DNA of 64,000 bases from JADJYF01 sp965278995 (GTDB lineage Bacteria > Pseudomonadota > Gammaproteobacteria > Ga0077536). Location: positions 124,001 through 188,000 of the forward strand of contig OZ257136.1 in assembly GCA_965278995.1 (NCBI GenBank), read 5' to 3'. Position 1 is the first letter of the stretch. Every line of letters starts with the position of its first letter. Below are positions 9,277-18,197 of this stretch, piece by piece. The notes below the pieces were generated by a model that was given only the letters and a program-made list of their open reading frames with translations, was not told the DNA's origin and made no database searches. Made by a program: the position numbers and the translations under genes.

Positions 9277-9946
9277 GAGCGCGCGGTCGGCTGGCCGAGC
9301 CGCCAGCGATTCCAGATTTTGTTGTCAGGGCGGCGACCAGCATCGCATACAGTTCGTCGAATGCCTCGGCGATGGCAAGGTCAGTTGAACGATAGAATTC
9401 CGGTTCGCGCAGTCGATTGATGGCCGCGAAAACAACTTCAGCAATGAACGCCGGCGGTACTTCGCGAAAAACAGCGGCGCGAATTCCCGACTCGATGATT
9501 TCAGTCAAGCCGTCAACACGCAGCCGCACATGTTGCTGCCACACCGCACGCGCTGGCGCCCAGGCATGAATATCGGAAACAGCAGTAGCGCTCAGGCGCT
9601 CGGCCGCGTGTACACCCGCCTGCAAATAGCGATAGATACGTTGCTCCGGTCCGTCCTGGCCGAGCATGGCAACTGCGGCGTCGCTGCGGATGCGCCCGAA
9701 GAATCGTTCAATCACGCGCAGGATGAGCTCATCGCGACTGGTTGCGAGTTCATAGAGCGTTCGCTTCGAGCAGCTCAATTGCCGTGCGATATCGGACACA
9801 TTGAGACGGGCAAACCCACGCGACAGCACGAGTGCCTCGAACGCATCCAGGATCTGTTCGCCGCGGCGCGTAGGGGCAAATGGCGCAGAATGAATTTCAG
9901 CTGTCGGTGTCAATGGCCAAGCTTCACGGTGGGCACCTGAGGGCAT
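9269..9946 (-). CDS. TetR/AcrR-family transcriptional regulator
   Basis: The likely start is ATG 9946, giving 225 residues. A start at 10021 would add 25 residues without homology value. The helix-turn-helix is clear: LNVSDIARQLSCSKRTLYEL, followed by DELILRVIERFF. The rest is a variable helical ligand domain. It sits convergent to the Apc-like operon and divergent from the Ycf48/DUF1302 locus, so it may sense a ketone or a lipophilic ligand for either. A 10-bp palindrome and a strong sigma-70 promoter lie in its upstream region (10093-10147), so autoregulation or control of the 10.6-kb gene is possible. Confidence 0.85.
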   Translation of the reverse strand: MPSGAHREAWPLTPTAEIHSAPFAPTRRGEQILDAFEALVLSRGFARLNVSDIARQLSCSKRTLYELATSRDELILRVIERFFGRIRSDAAVAMLGQDGPEQRIYRYLQAGVHAAERLSATAVSDIHAWAPARAVWQQHVRLRVDGLTEIIESGIRAAVFREVPPAFIAEVVFAAINRLREPEFYRSTDLAIAEAFDELYAMLVAALTTKSGIAGGSASRPRARR

Positions 9947-10092
9947 GATACCCAGGCAGCGCGCGCGCCGGCCACCGTTACTGCAGGACGACAAGCGAAG
10001 TGGCGCTGCATCCACCTTCACAAACCGCCAGAGGCTCGCCGGGCACAGTCAGTCGAACGCTGCAATGCGACATGCACGGCCTGCGAACGGGT

Positions 10093-10102
10093 GCATTAAT
10101 GC
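10093..10102. promoter_or_regulatory. Palindrome, possible repressor operator
   Basis: GCATTAATGC is a perfect palindrome 16 bp upstream of a TTGACA box and beside the TetR gene. The position suits an operator of the neighbouring TetR protein. The sequence alone cannot prove it. Confidence 0.3.
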
Positions 10103-10118
10103 GTTACAAATGAGTCGG

Positions 10119-10147
10119 TTGACAGGGTGCTGGCGCGCCCCTATATT
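10119..10147 (+). promoter_or_regulatory. Near-consensus sigma-70 promoter
   Basis: TTGACA at 10119-10124, a 17-nt spacer and TATATT at 10142-10147 give one mismatch to the full consensus with ideal spacing. No sizeable gene starts within 400 bp downstream. The first candidates are the 37-codon ORF at 10394 and the Ycf48-like gene at 10604. Confidence 0.65.
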
Positions 10148-10393
10148 CCGGGCTTCGCGGTTGTTTCGGGGGGATGGCGCCGCACGCGGTGTTCGATAGT
10201 TTCGGGCGCTGGCATTGCGGAACTGGGGCGTTCTACTCCGGTTCAGACGATTGTCGATTTTCAGCCTTGCGTTCGCTGTTCTTGAGATTTATTGAATGAG
10301 TCCGACGCCGATCGGACAACGACCCGCTGCGGCGGATCATTGCCACGCTGCAGTCCCGACACAGGACGCCAGGCGGTTTAGGGGAGTTTACGA

Positions 10394-10507
10394 ATGATGT
10401 ACGAGACCGGCTCGATCACGTCGAGCCAGTGCAGCACTCCTGCCGACATGTCACCGCTCATGGTGGCCGCTCTGTCGTGCACTCTCCGCTCGCGCAACGC
10501 GTGTTGA
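10394..10507 (+). CDS. Possible 37-residue small ORF or leader peptide
   Basis: ATG 10394 is preceded by TAGGGGAG with a 7-nt gap, an unusually good ribosome binding site for a spacer. The ORF ends at TGA 10505-10507. The peptide begins MMYETGSITSS and contains three cysteines. I recognise no family. It lies downstream of the strong promoter at 10119 and about 100 bp before the Ycf48-like gene. Coding status is a guess. Confidence 0.25.
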   Translation: MMYETGSITSSQCSTPADMSPLMVAALSCTLRSRNAC

Positions 10508-10603
10508 AACTTAGGATGCGCGGCAGCTCGATGACCTACGTTTCGGCTCAGCGTGAAGCTTAGTCTTCCGCTCCATCATTTTAGCAATTCGGACCCAAAC
10601 ACA

Positions 10604-11638
10604 ATGAATATGACCTTGCACCTGGACCGCGTGTTCAATCGTCTGGCCCTCGATATCGCCCTCGTCTGTTCGGCGCTGGTCGCGGTACCGGTGCTGGCCG
10701 CCGAAGAAGCCGCCAGCGGCGATCAGGCTATCGAGATCGTTCGCAGCGGCATTCCGCACGACGCTCTGTTCGCGCTCGACATGAGCGGCAGCTATGGTAT
10801 TGCGGTTGGCGCTTTCGGCCTGATGCTGGAAAGCAAGGACGCCGGTGCGAGCTGGGCAGTGCTGCCGCCAAAAACACCGCTGGCCTTACTGGGTGTCAAG
10901 CGTGTCGGTGACCATTCCGTCGCCGTTGGCCAGCAGGGAATGGTCATGACTAGAGCGGGTGACGCTGAATGGACCGTCATCCAGAGCGGTATTACGCAGC
11001 GCCTTCTAAATGTCGACATGAACGAGTCGGGTCTCGCATTGACGGTCGGCGAGTTCGGCTTTGTCTCAGTCTCTACCGACTTTGGCGCAAGTTGGACCGC
11101 CAAGCCGCTGGATTGGACGACCTATAACGAAGAGGGCTACGAGCCGCATCTGTACGAAGCCACGGTCACTGCAGAAGGCGTCTTGATGATCGCGGGGGAA
11201 TTCGGCCTGATCCTGCGCTCGGAGGATCAAGGTGCGACGTGGACCGCGGTCAACCATGGTGATGAGTCGGTCTTTGCCATCCATCTCGCCAACGATGGCA
11301 GCAACTCTGGTTATGCCGTCGGACAGGAAGGAATGATCGCCCGCACGACGGATGCGGGTCTGACCTGGACCAAGCTGCAATCGCCGAGCAACGCCAATCT
11401 GCTCGGCGTCTGGTCGGGCAATAGCGAGGTCGTCATTACCGGCATCCGCCAGATGCTGCGCTCAAGCGATGACGGCGCGACGTTTACGGGAACCTCCGAT
11501 CTCAACGTCGCTCGCACCTGGTTCCAAGGGGTGTCTGCCGCCGTGGCCGAGTCACCGTCGGGCGAGAAGGGTTTCCTGCGTCAGCAGACCGTGTTCGTTG
11601 CCGGGCACCGCGGCACGATTGCCAAGGTCGTCAAATAA
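10604..11638 (+). CDS. Ycf48/Hcf136-like beta-propeller protein
   Basis: The protein has 344 residues from ATG 10604. A GTG at 10553 would add 17 residues before the signal peptide. The N-terminus (ALDIALVCSALVAVPVLAAEE) is a Sec signal, so the protein is periplasmic. The body has repeated blades such as SKDAGASW, STDFGASW, SEDQGATW and TTDAGLTW, the BNR/Ycf48 pattern first known from photosystem II assembly factors. In non-photosynthetic proteobacteria such proteins accompany DUF1302, DUF1329 and often RND exporters in loci linked to degradation or export of lipophilic compounds. Here the DUF1302 gene follows directly. The molecular function is unknown. Confidence 0.8.
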   Translation: MNMTLHLDRVFNRLALDIALVCSALVAVPVLAAEEAASGDQAIEIVRSGIPHDALFALDMSGSYGIAVGAFGLMLESKDAGASWAVLPPKTPLALLGVKRVGDHSVAVGQQGMVMTRAGDAEWTVIQSGITQRLLNVDMNESGLALTVGEFGFVSVSTDFGASWTAKPLDWTTYNEEGYEPHLYEATVTAEGVLMIAGEFGLILRSEDQGATWTAVNHGDESVFAIHLANDGSNSGYAVGQEGMIARTTDAGLTWTKLQSPSNANLLGVWSGNSEVVITGIRQMLRSSDDGATFTGTSDLNVARTWFQGVSAAVAESPSGEKGFLRQQTVFVAGHRGTIAKVVK

Positions 11639-11667
11639 GCGCGTCAAGGCGCGCATCCGGTTCTCAC

Positions 11668-11705
11668 GCCGTCAGCGTCAGGCTGACGGCATCACTTGTT
11701 TTCGT
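11668..11705 (+). terminator. Probable intrinsic terminator after the Ycf48-like gene
   Basis: An 8-bp perfect stem GCCGTCAG / CTGACGGC with a 7-nt loop lies 30 bp after the stop, followed by the T-rich stretch ACTTGTTTTCG. The T-tract is interrupted, so strength is uncertain. Confidence 0.5.
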
Positions 11706-11713
11706 TCACTATC

Positions 11714-11777
11714 GTTGCTGTACCGCAACATAGATTGTGTGCACTGCACAACACTCACATCGTTGCATTATCGCAAC
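11714..11777. promoter_or_regulatory. Three-palindrome operator-like array upstream of the DUF1302 gene
   Basis: GTTGC-N6-GCAAC occurs at 11714-11729 and again at 11762-11777. Between them TTGTG-N7-CACAA lies at 11735-11751. The two outer sites share the same half-sites, with centres 48 bp apart. The array ends about 50 bp before a TTGACA box and 206 bp before the DUF1302 start codon. This looks like a multi-dimer binding site for a repressor or activator. Confidence 0.5.
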
Positions 11778-11828
11778 GCCGCGGCACAAATTATCGACCT
11801 AAATACCAACAAACGGTGTTTTTAGGCG

Positions 11829-11860
11829 TTGACAGCGTCGCGAAAATAAGCCGTAATAAT
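11829..11860 (+). promoter_or_regulatory. Possible sigma-70 promoter of the DUF1302 gene
   Basis: TTGACA at 11829-11834 is followed by an AT-rich TAATAAT at 11854-11860. The spacing (about 18-19 nt) is slightly long. The local AT content is far above the surrounding sequence. Confidence 0.35.
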
Positions 11861-11983
11861 AGAACTGCCGGAAAACCGGTAGTACTAAATTTGCACTGTA
11901 CCAGACAAACAACAAAACGATTGTCGTCCGAGTACTACTGGGGTCCCAAGAAGATTCATTTGTCTAGGAGGAGAGCGGGAGTG

Positions 11984-14368
11984 ATGAAGCACACAATCGC
12001 ACGATTTCTCATGGCTGGAGGCGTAGCCGGTGGCGTCATGGTTGCCGGAACGGCAAGCGCTATCGACTTCAACGTCACCGGCTTTTTGCGTCAGGAAATC
12101 AGCTACGGTATTTCCTCGACGGAAAACCCGAACAACCTCATGTCCGGCCCGTTCAACGGCCGTGTCAATCAGAACCTGACCTTCGGCGGTTTCGGCGCAG
12201 GCGGTGATGCGTTTATTTCCGGCTTGCGCACAGCAGCCGGCGCTGGGGCGGGACTTGGTAACAATGGGGGCGCTCCGACGTCCCTGTATGTCACGCCGAA
12301 TCTCAACGGTGGCGCGCCGATCGTGGGCGGTATTTTTTCGTCCTTCCGCAACCCGGTGGCTGCAGCGGAAGCGCAGGCTGGGCAATTCCTGCCTGCAGGC
12401 GCAAATACCTCATTGCAGTTTGACTGCCATCTGAACTACCAGCGCGCCTTGGCGAGCCCGGGGACCAAGACCGGTTTCGGCCCGCGCGTTCTGTCCGACG
12501 GCCTGGCAACGTTTGCCGCGTCCGGTGCGGCTGGTGGAGAGAACTGCCCGCTGGGTGCCGATATCGGCCATCTGCCGGCCAACGATCCGGCGCGTGCGGC
12601 TTACGACGACATCAACTTCAACACGTTCAACACGCGTGCGGAAGTCGACGTACAGGCCAAGATCAGCGAAGAGTTCGCGGCTTACATGAAGGTGCGTGCC
12701 TACTACGATGGTACGTCCAAGTTCACTGACGGCAAGATCGGCGACAACTACAACACGCCGTTCTGGGGCAGCCGCGGCCAGATCACAGAATGGAACAGTC
12801 CGTCGTCGATTATCGACATCCCGGCGCTGTACCTCGACTGGAACCACGGTCCGCTATGGCTGCGCGCTGGTAACCAGGTCATCGCCTGGGGTGAAGCGTA
12901 TTTCTTCCGTACCATGGACGTCGCTAACGGCCTCGACCTGCGTCGCCACCTGACACTTGGCCCAGGCGCCGAGGAATACCAGGACCAGCGCGTTGCCTCA
13001 CCGGGCCTCCGTTTGAGCTATACGTTCCAGAATGGTTGGGAAGTAGACAGCTTCGTGCAGATGTTCTCGCCGACCATCCTGCCGGGCCAGAATACGGCTT
13101 ACAACCTGGTCAGCCAGAATGGCGCACGCCTCGATGACTCTGCCGGGTTCGATGATGCCAAGGGCTCCCTCAACTTCGGTGCGCGCCTGAACATGCCGCT
13201 GACCGAGTCGTTTACCGGCATCCTGGCCTATGTCAACCGGCGCAATCCGGATGGCGTGGTGCGCAACGTCGATGCACCGACGTACTGGGCTGGCAGCCCG
13301 AATTCCGGGTGCTTGAATAACTACAATGACACTTTGAACGTTCTGGCTAACGGTGTCGGCGGAGCGCTTTTCGGCGGACTCGGCTTCGGTGGTGGTTCAG
13401 TAGCTTCGGTCCAAACAGCGTTGGCAGCCAATGGCATTGCCGCTTTTCCGACGCTCAATACGGCCGCTCGCAACCAGGAAAACGGTTGCGGCTCCACGTT
13501 CGCGCCGGATCCGTATGGCACGACCTCGCAGAAATACTGGTCCACCATTCAGAGCGCTCGTCTGGATAACGGGAATTACATCGACCACGTCATCAACGAC
13601 TTCCCGGCTGCCAAGTGGGCCGTCCGCGATATCTTCGGCTTCGGCACCGAGCAGAACTTCGCTGAAACCTACCGCACCTTGGAAGGCTTCCGCAGTTCTT
13701 TCGGCCCCTTCATCCAATGGGTGGGCCGCGAGTTCAAGCGTGAGAACCTGTTCATGGTGGGTGGCAACTATGTCGTGACGACCGACGACCCGAACTCGGT
13801 GTTCGACCAGTTGATCATCCGCGGTGAAGTGTCGGTGACACCAGACAAGAAGTTGACCAACGACCTGACTTTCGATTACACGGAAGTGGATGACGTCGTC
13901 TCGGCCCTTATCTTCGAGAAGTATCACCGTTTCAGCGACGCATTCCCGGCAACCTACATGGTTGCGCAGTGGATGCACCGCACCTCGACGGACCTGTTCG
14001 GGCGCGACCTGGACAAGAACGACTCGCCGGGTATCGATACGTTCATTGATCCGGTTACGGGCAACTTCACGGCGGCGGCGTTTGACTCGGACGCAATGGA
14101 CCCGCGTGGAACGGCCAGCGCCAACTATGTGGTGTTTGCCTTCCAGCAGCCGTTCCCGAACCTGATCTGGCGCTTCGACATGTCGGTGCTGGTTGACGTA
14201 GCCGGCGGCTACCTGGTTCAGCCGGGTGTCCGTTATCGCCCGTCCGCCAAGTGGCAGTGGGATCTCTACGCGACCGTCATCGAATCACCCGGTGCCGATC
14301 ACGACACGATTACCGAAGATCTGGACTGGGCTGACGAAATCTTCGTTCGCGCGACCTACTTCTTCTAA
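11984..14368 (+). CDS. DUF1302 family outer-membrane-associated protein
   Basis: The protein has 794 residues from ATG 11984. A strong site AGGAGGAG at 11966-11973 fixes this start, although the frame is open to 11696. A 26-residue signal peptide ends at GTASA. The body is rich in aromatic and glycine residues with alternating beta-strand pattern and ends in aromatic FVRATYFF, as in outer-membrane barrels. DUF1302 proteins typically occur with DUF1329 and Ycf48-like proteins in loci for handling lipophilic substrates, and both partners are present here. The gene is flanked by an operator-like array and a strong terminator, so it is probably its own transcription unit. Function beyond outer-membrane location is unknown. 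Confidence 0.85.
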   Translation: MKHTIARFLMAGGVAGGVMVAGTASAIDFNVTGFLRQEISYGISSTENPNNLMSGPFNGRVNQNLTFGGFGAGGDAFISGLRTAAGAGAGLGNNGGAPTSLYVTPNLNGGAPIVGGIFSSFRNPVAAAEAQAGQFLPAGANTSLQFDCHLNYQRALASPGTKTGFGPRVLSDGLATFAASGAAGGENCPLGADIGHLPANDPARAAYDDINFNTFNTRAEVDVQAKISEEFAAYMKVRAYYDGTSKFTDGKIGDNYNTPFWGSRGQITEWNSPSSIIDIPALYLDWNHGPLWLRAGNQVIAWGEAYFFRTMDVANGLDLRRHLTLGPGAEEYQDQRVASPGLRLSYTFQNGWEVDSFVQMFSPTILPGQNTAYNLVSQNGARLDDSAGFDDAKGSLNFGARLNMPLTESFTGILAYVNRRNPDGVVRNVDAPTYWAGSPNSGCLNNYNDTLNVLANGVGGALFGGLGFGGGSVASVQTALAANGIAAFPTLNTAARNQENGCGSTFAPDPYGTTSQKYWSTIQSARLDNGNYIDHVINDFPAAKWAVRDIFGFGTEQNFAETYRTLEGFRSSFGPFIQWVGREFKRENLFMVGGNYVVTTDDPNSVFDQLIIRGEVSVTPDKKLTNDLTFDYTEVDDVVSALIFEKYHRFSDAFPATYMVAQWMHRTSTDLFGRDLDKNDSPGIDTFIDPVTGNFTAAAFDSDAMDPRGTASANYVVFAFQQPFPNLIWRFDMSVLVDVAGGYLVQPGVRYRPSAKWQWDLYATVIESPGADHDTITEDLDWADEIFVRATYFF

Positions 14369-14393
14369 GTCGCAAGACGCTCTGGATGAATTG

Positions 14394-14421
14394 GAGCCGG
14401 CCTAGTGCCGGCTCTTTTTTT
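14394..14421 (+). terminator. Strong intrinsic terminator after the DUF1302 gene
   Basis: Perfect stem GAGCCGGC / GCCGGCTC with loop CTAGT, followed by seven T residues. It begins 25 bp after the stop codon. Confidence 0.92.
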
Positions 14422-14729
14422 GCTCTGCCCTGATGTTCGGCAGGCTGCATCCGGGCACCCGCTCTCTACACTGTAAAACTTCGCATCCGATTGATTTTGC
14501 TGCACTGCAGATGCCGCGAGCTATGCATGAATGGGGTATGCTAGGTGCCGCCGACGGGCTGGCAGCGCAGCGTCAGAAGCAGGCAACGGCGGAAGCGCCA
14601 GCGAGGCGGCGATACGCACCCGATCTGTCGAATTCGAGACCCCCACACCGATCATGACCCGTTATCTTTCGATTTCTTCCATGCCGATGTGCTTGCCTGG
14701 CGCTGCATTGCGCTGCGGATACACCGCGC
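14422..14729. other. Intergenic region upstream of the vWA gene
   Basis: About 310 bp without a supported gene. A TATGCT hexamer at 14537-14542 could be a -10 box, but no convincing -35 partner was found. Short frames here overlap the vWA gene out of frame and lack recognisable content. Confidence 0.3.
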
Positions 14730-15848
14730 ATGGCTAAGCCTCGCCGTCTTGTCATCTGGCTGGTGTTTCTCGCTTTCTCTGCCGTTTTGCATGCCATCGT
14801 CTCGGGCAAAATCGGCCATGAGATTGAGCGCAATAAAGTCCCGATACCGTTGGAGGAAGAAGTCGAGATTGCCATTGAGCAGGCGCCGCAACCGCTGATT
14901 GAAAAGGAGCCGCCGCCGGAGGAGCAGCTCGAATTCGACCAGGAACTCGAACTCGAGCCGCCGGAAATACTCATTGCGCCGAAAGCAGTGGTGCCACCAC
15001 CACCCGATGTCACCGTGGCACTTAAGGCGCAAGCCGGCGGATTTGAGGGCGTCGATATCCCTAAAGCGCTCAACGTCGGCAATATTCCGATCACTGCCAG
15101 CAAAGGGTTTGGCGGTTTGAAGAGCGGTATCGGCAATGGCCTGGGTGACGGTACTGCACAGTTCGCGGCCTACATCGCCGGCTTGCGCGAAGCGGGGCTC
15201 GATGTGATGTTCGTCATCGATGCAACCGGCTCGATGGGTTGGGTGTTGGAGGAAGTGAAAGATCGCATTGAGGACATCTCGCAGATAGTGCGGTCACTGG
15301 TACCGATAGCGCGTTTCGGTTTCGTTGCCTATCGCGATTACGACGCACCTGAATTCGTCACGCGCCTGCAACCACTGACCTACAGTACCGGCAAGCTGTA
15401 TCGCTTCATGAGCTCGCTGAAAGCGCTTGGTGGCGGCGACTGGTACGAGGCCATTGATGCGGGTATCAGGGTTGCAATCGAAGAAGCCGGTTGGCGCCTT
15501 GGCGCGCGACGACTCATCATCGTCGTCGGCGACGCACCATTGCGTGAAGGGCAATTGAACAAGATAGTGCGCCAGATAGAGCAGTTCTCGCGGTCCGGGG
15601 GCATTGTCTCCACGCTGGATGTGAGCGATCAGGCCAATCCGCATCTGCTCGAAGCAAAGGTCGGTCGCAAAGTCAGTCTGGCGATGTACCGTAATTCGCC
15701 CATGCAGGAATTCCAAATCATCGGCGAGGCCGGTCGTGGCGACACAGCGACGCTCGATGGCGATTTGAAACTCACCAGGCGCCTGATCAAGCTCATCATG
15801 GGCGACCAGTTTGCGACCCAGATGCAGGCGCTGCTGGACGTCATGTAA
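14730..15848 (+). CDS. Membrane-anchored vWA-domain protein with TonB-like N-terminus
   Basis: The protein has 372 residues. An N-terminal membrane anchor (LVIWLVFLAFSAVLHAIVSG) is followed by a proline/glutamate-rich stretch (about 35-95), a layout like TonB or TolA. The C-terminal half is a von Willebrand A domain with FVIDATGSMGW, giving a MIDAS variant D164-x-T-x-S168. The stop overlaps the start of the TPR gene by one base (TAATG), so the two are coupled. The pair may form an envelope complex that exerts force or scaffolds transport with the neighbouring DUF1302 and DUF1329 proteins. That role is inference. Confidence 0.8.
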   Translation: MAKPRRLVIWLVFLAFSAVLHAIVSGKIGHEIERNKVPIPLEEEVEIAIEQAPQPLIEKEPPPEEQLEFDQELELEPPEILIAPKAVVPPPPDVTVALKAQAGGFEGVDIPKALNVGNIPITASKGFGGLKSGIGNGLGDGTAQFAAYIAGLREAGLDVMFVIDATGSMGWVLEEVKDRIEDISQIVRSLVPIARFGFVAYRDYDAPEFVTRLQPLTYSTGKLYRFMSSLKALGGGDWYEAIDAGIRVAIEEAGWRLGARRLIIVVGDAPLREGQLNKIVRQIEQFSRSGGIVSTLDVSDQANPHLLEAKVGRKVSLAMYRNSPMQEFQIIGEAGRGDTATLDGDLKLTRRLIKLIMGDQFATQMQALLDVM

Positions 15849-18136
15849 TGATTACCATGAAACATAAGTTCGTCTCGTTTCGTGTCATCGTGGACAACAG
15901 CGGGTGTCTGCGTGTAGCACTGGCACTGATGGCACCGGCAATACTGGCGGTGCTGCTGACACTGGTCGGCATATCCGTCGCGCAAGCGGCGGAAGGTGGA
16001 GATCCGCAAGCGCAGCTTCGCGGCATGCTGGGGCGCTTGCAGGGTCAGGTCGGCTCGGATGTATTCAACACCGTTGCCAACGAAGTCGGCCCGATCATCG
16101 ATACCGTTCGCGAAACCAAGATGACCTCTCAGCAGCTCATCGTAATCCGCGATCTGGTCGAGAACATGCGCGAAGCGACGGCGCGTCGACTGAGCGAGAT
16201 TGAAGCAGAAGCGAATGACAGCGAAGCTGCGCTGGAAACCCTCTACCGGTCACGCGTATGGGACGACCTGAGTTTCGCGCTGGGCGCATTCCCGTATTGG
16301 CGGGCCTGGGTCGATCTCGAACTGGCACGGCCTTACACCGACAAAGGTCAGAAAATTCAAGCTCTGCTGCCGGCGCAGAAAGGTTTTCGTGCTGCCTCGA
16401 TGCAATTGTTCCGACCTGGCCTGGTCTACGGCGGTTGGCTCGGGCTCGGCTTCTGTGAACTGGAACTCGGGCGCACCGATAGAGCGACGAAGATATTCCA
16501 GAATCTCGATAAAGCGCTTGCCGCGGAACCGGACTCGCCAATCAAGGAAGCTGTCTCGCTGGAGCTTCGCATGCTCGAGGCGAAACAGGGCAAGGTAACC
16601 GGCATTCGTCGGGCCGGTGGCGCTGTCGATACCAATGAATTACCCCTGCTCAAGACCGAAGCGTTCGCGTTGCTGCAGGATAGCCGCAAGACCGGCGGCC
16701 GCCCGCTGCTGGCGGCTGAACGGCTGAAAGCCATTATTGATGCCGGGCGTATCGATCAGGAACTGTTGCAGAGCATGCTCACGTACGCGCAGGAACTTTC
16801 AGGTGTTGATATTGGCGCGTATACGGATCTCGCCGGAGCCGAGTTCGCGCTCGCCAACGAGAACTACTATGACGCGATGAAAAAATACGAGCGCTTCTTT
16901 AACGAAGTCGTTGCGCCGCCCGGATTGGATTTATCTGGTTATCGCTATCGCTGGGCCGTGGCCGCCTACAAGCAAGGCATCTACCAGCCTGCTATCGATA
17001 TTCTTGAGCAGCTGTTGCGCGCGCCTGCGCTACCGGACGACGTAGACCAGGCCGCATCGAAACTTTTGTATGCCGTTCATGCAAGCCGCGACGCGCGCTC
17101 GAATTCGCCGACCAGTCGTCAACAATTACGAAATGCCGCACAGCGGTTCGTCAGCAAAAACCCAAACGATACCGACGCTGACGCTGCTCGCATGATGATT
17201 GCGCAGACCGCTCCGGATGCAAAAATAGCGTTGCAACAGCTCAGCGAAATCAAATCGTCGAAATACAAAGGCGAAGTCGAACGGACGGCGTTCCAGATTG
17301 CCGCGCGCGCATTCAGCGACAAGATAGCGCGTGGCGCGTCGAGTGCCGCCACCGGTGCCGCGCAGCAGGGCATCATGGCGTTCCAGCGGCTGCCCGCTGA
17401 AGATAAACAGGACCCGTTCAATTTCGCGCTGCTGCTGCAGATGCGTGCGCTGGTCGATTCCAAACCGGCCGATGTCATCGCAGCCTTGGATGAGATCGAA
17501 AAGAAAGGTGTCTCGAATCTCGACATTCGACGCGCACTGGTGTGGTCGAGATTGAAGCTCTTCGATCGCATGCAGGCGCCAGAGCAGGCACTTGCCTATA
17601 TCAAAAGCCTGGCCGACAAAGGTATTGAAAGCTGGCAGATAGAGTATTTGTATCCGTGGATCACCGAGAGAAAAGATATCGAGCAAAGGCTGGCCTACGC
17701 GCGGCTGCTGCAGCCGGGTGTCACTGACCAACCGGAGATGGACCGACGACTTCGCGGGCTCATCATTGAATCGCTGATGGCGCAGGAACTGGCGCAAGAG
17801 GCCTATGACGCTGCGCACGATTTCGCCAAGAACTTTCCGAGTTCGGGCAACGCCTGGAAGCTGCTGGCGCAGACTGCGGAAAAAGCCAGTCAACCGTTCG
17901 AGGCCGATAAAGCATGGAGCGTGATCACCGGCAAGGCGGCGCCGGCGATGCCGGTCTGGTGGGAAGGGATGCTCGGGCGGGCGCGCATTCGAATGGCGTC
18001 GGGACGTCCGGAACAAGCCTGCGAATTGCTGACCCAGATGGTAACGCAACGCGCCTTCGTGCCGGCCGAATACAGCAAGGATTTTGCCCGACTCGAAGCG
18101 AACCCCGAGTGCGCGGTGCGCGCTTCGGCGCAATGA
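15848..18136 (+). CDS. Large TPR-like periplasmic repeat protein
   Basis: The protein has 762 residues. A hydrophobic segment near residues 23-48, ending ISVAQAAEGG, is a signal peptide or anchor with an unusually long charged lead; ATG 15857 would shorten it. The rest is alpha-helical and alanine-rich, with TPR-like units such as RPGLVYGGWLGLGFCELELG and GAEFALANENYYDAMKKYER. It is translationally coupled to the vWA gene, which suggests a complex on the periplasmic side. No catalytic motif was seen. Confidence 0.7.
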   Translation: MITMKHKFVSFRVIVDNSGCLRVALALMAPAILAVLLTLVGISVAQAAEGGDPQAQLRGMLGRLQGQVGSDVFNTVANEVGPIIDTVRETKMTSQQLIVIRDLVENMREATARRLSEIEAEANDSEAALETLYRSRVWDDLSFALGAFPYWRAWVDLELARPYTDKGQKIQALLPAQKGFRAASMQLFRPGLVYGGWLGLGFCELELGRTDRATKIFQNLDKALAAEPDSPIKEAVSLELRMLEAKQGKVTGIRRAGGAVDTNELPLLKTEAFALLQDSRKTGGRPLLAAERLKAIIDAGRIDQELLQSMLTYAQELSGVDIGAYTDLAGAEFALANENYYDAMKKYERFFNEVVAPPGLDLSGYRYRWAVAAYKQGIYQPAIDILEQLLRAPALPDDVDQAASKLLYAVHASRDARSNSPTSRQQLRNAAQRFVSKNPNDTDADAARMMIAQTAPDAKIALQQLSEIKSSKYKGEVERTAFQIAARAFSDKIARGASSAATGAAQQGIMAFQRLPAEDKQDPFNFALLLQMRALVDSKPADVIAALDEIEKKGVSNLDIRRALVWSRLKLFDRMQAPEQALAYIKSLADKGIESWQIEYLYPWITERKDIEQRLAYARLLQPGVTDQPEMDRRLRGLIIESLMAQELAQEAYDAAHDFAKNFPSSGNAWKLLAQTAEKASQPFEADKAWSVITGKAAPAMPVWWEGMLGRARIRMASGRPEQACELLTQMVTQRAFVPAEYSKDFARLEANPECAVRASAQ

Positions 18137-18197
18137 GCGTCAGGCGCGGCCCGCGCTCGCACGAAGCGTGTTCAGGCCATTGGTTGCCCGGCCGGCC

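Larger units (their letters stand above)
9947..10603. other. 657-bp intergenic region with promoter and possible small ORF
   Basis: This long spacer lies between the TetR gene and the Ycf48-like gene. It holds the palindrome GCATTAATGC at 10093-10102, a near-consensus sigma-70 promoter at 10119-10147, small perfect hairpins at 10300-10317 and 10409-10427, and a 37-codon ORF with a Shine-Dalgarno site at 10394. If the promoter serves the Ycf48-like gene, the 5' untranslated region is about 450 nt, long enough to hold a regulatory RNA or leader peptide. Confidence 0.5.

Noticed and set aside
9530..9940. 136-codon plus-strand frame
   Set aside because: Lies wholly antisense to the TetR gene, with no ribosome binding site or recognisable domain.
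11696..11983. N-terminal extension of the DUF1302 protein
   Set aside because: The open frame covers the promoter and operator array; AGGAGGAG and the signal peptide fix the start at 11984.
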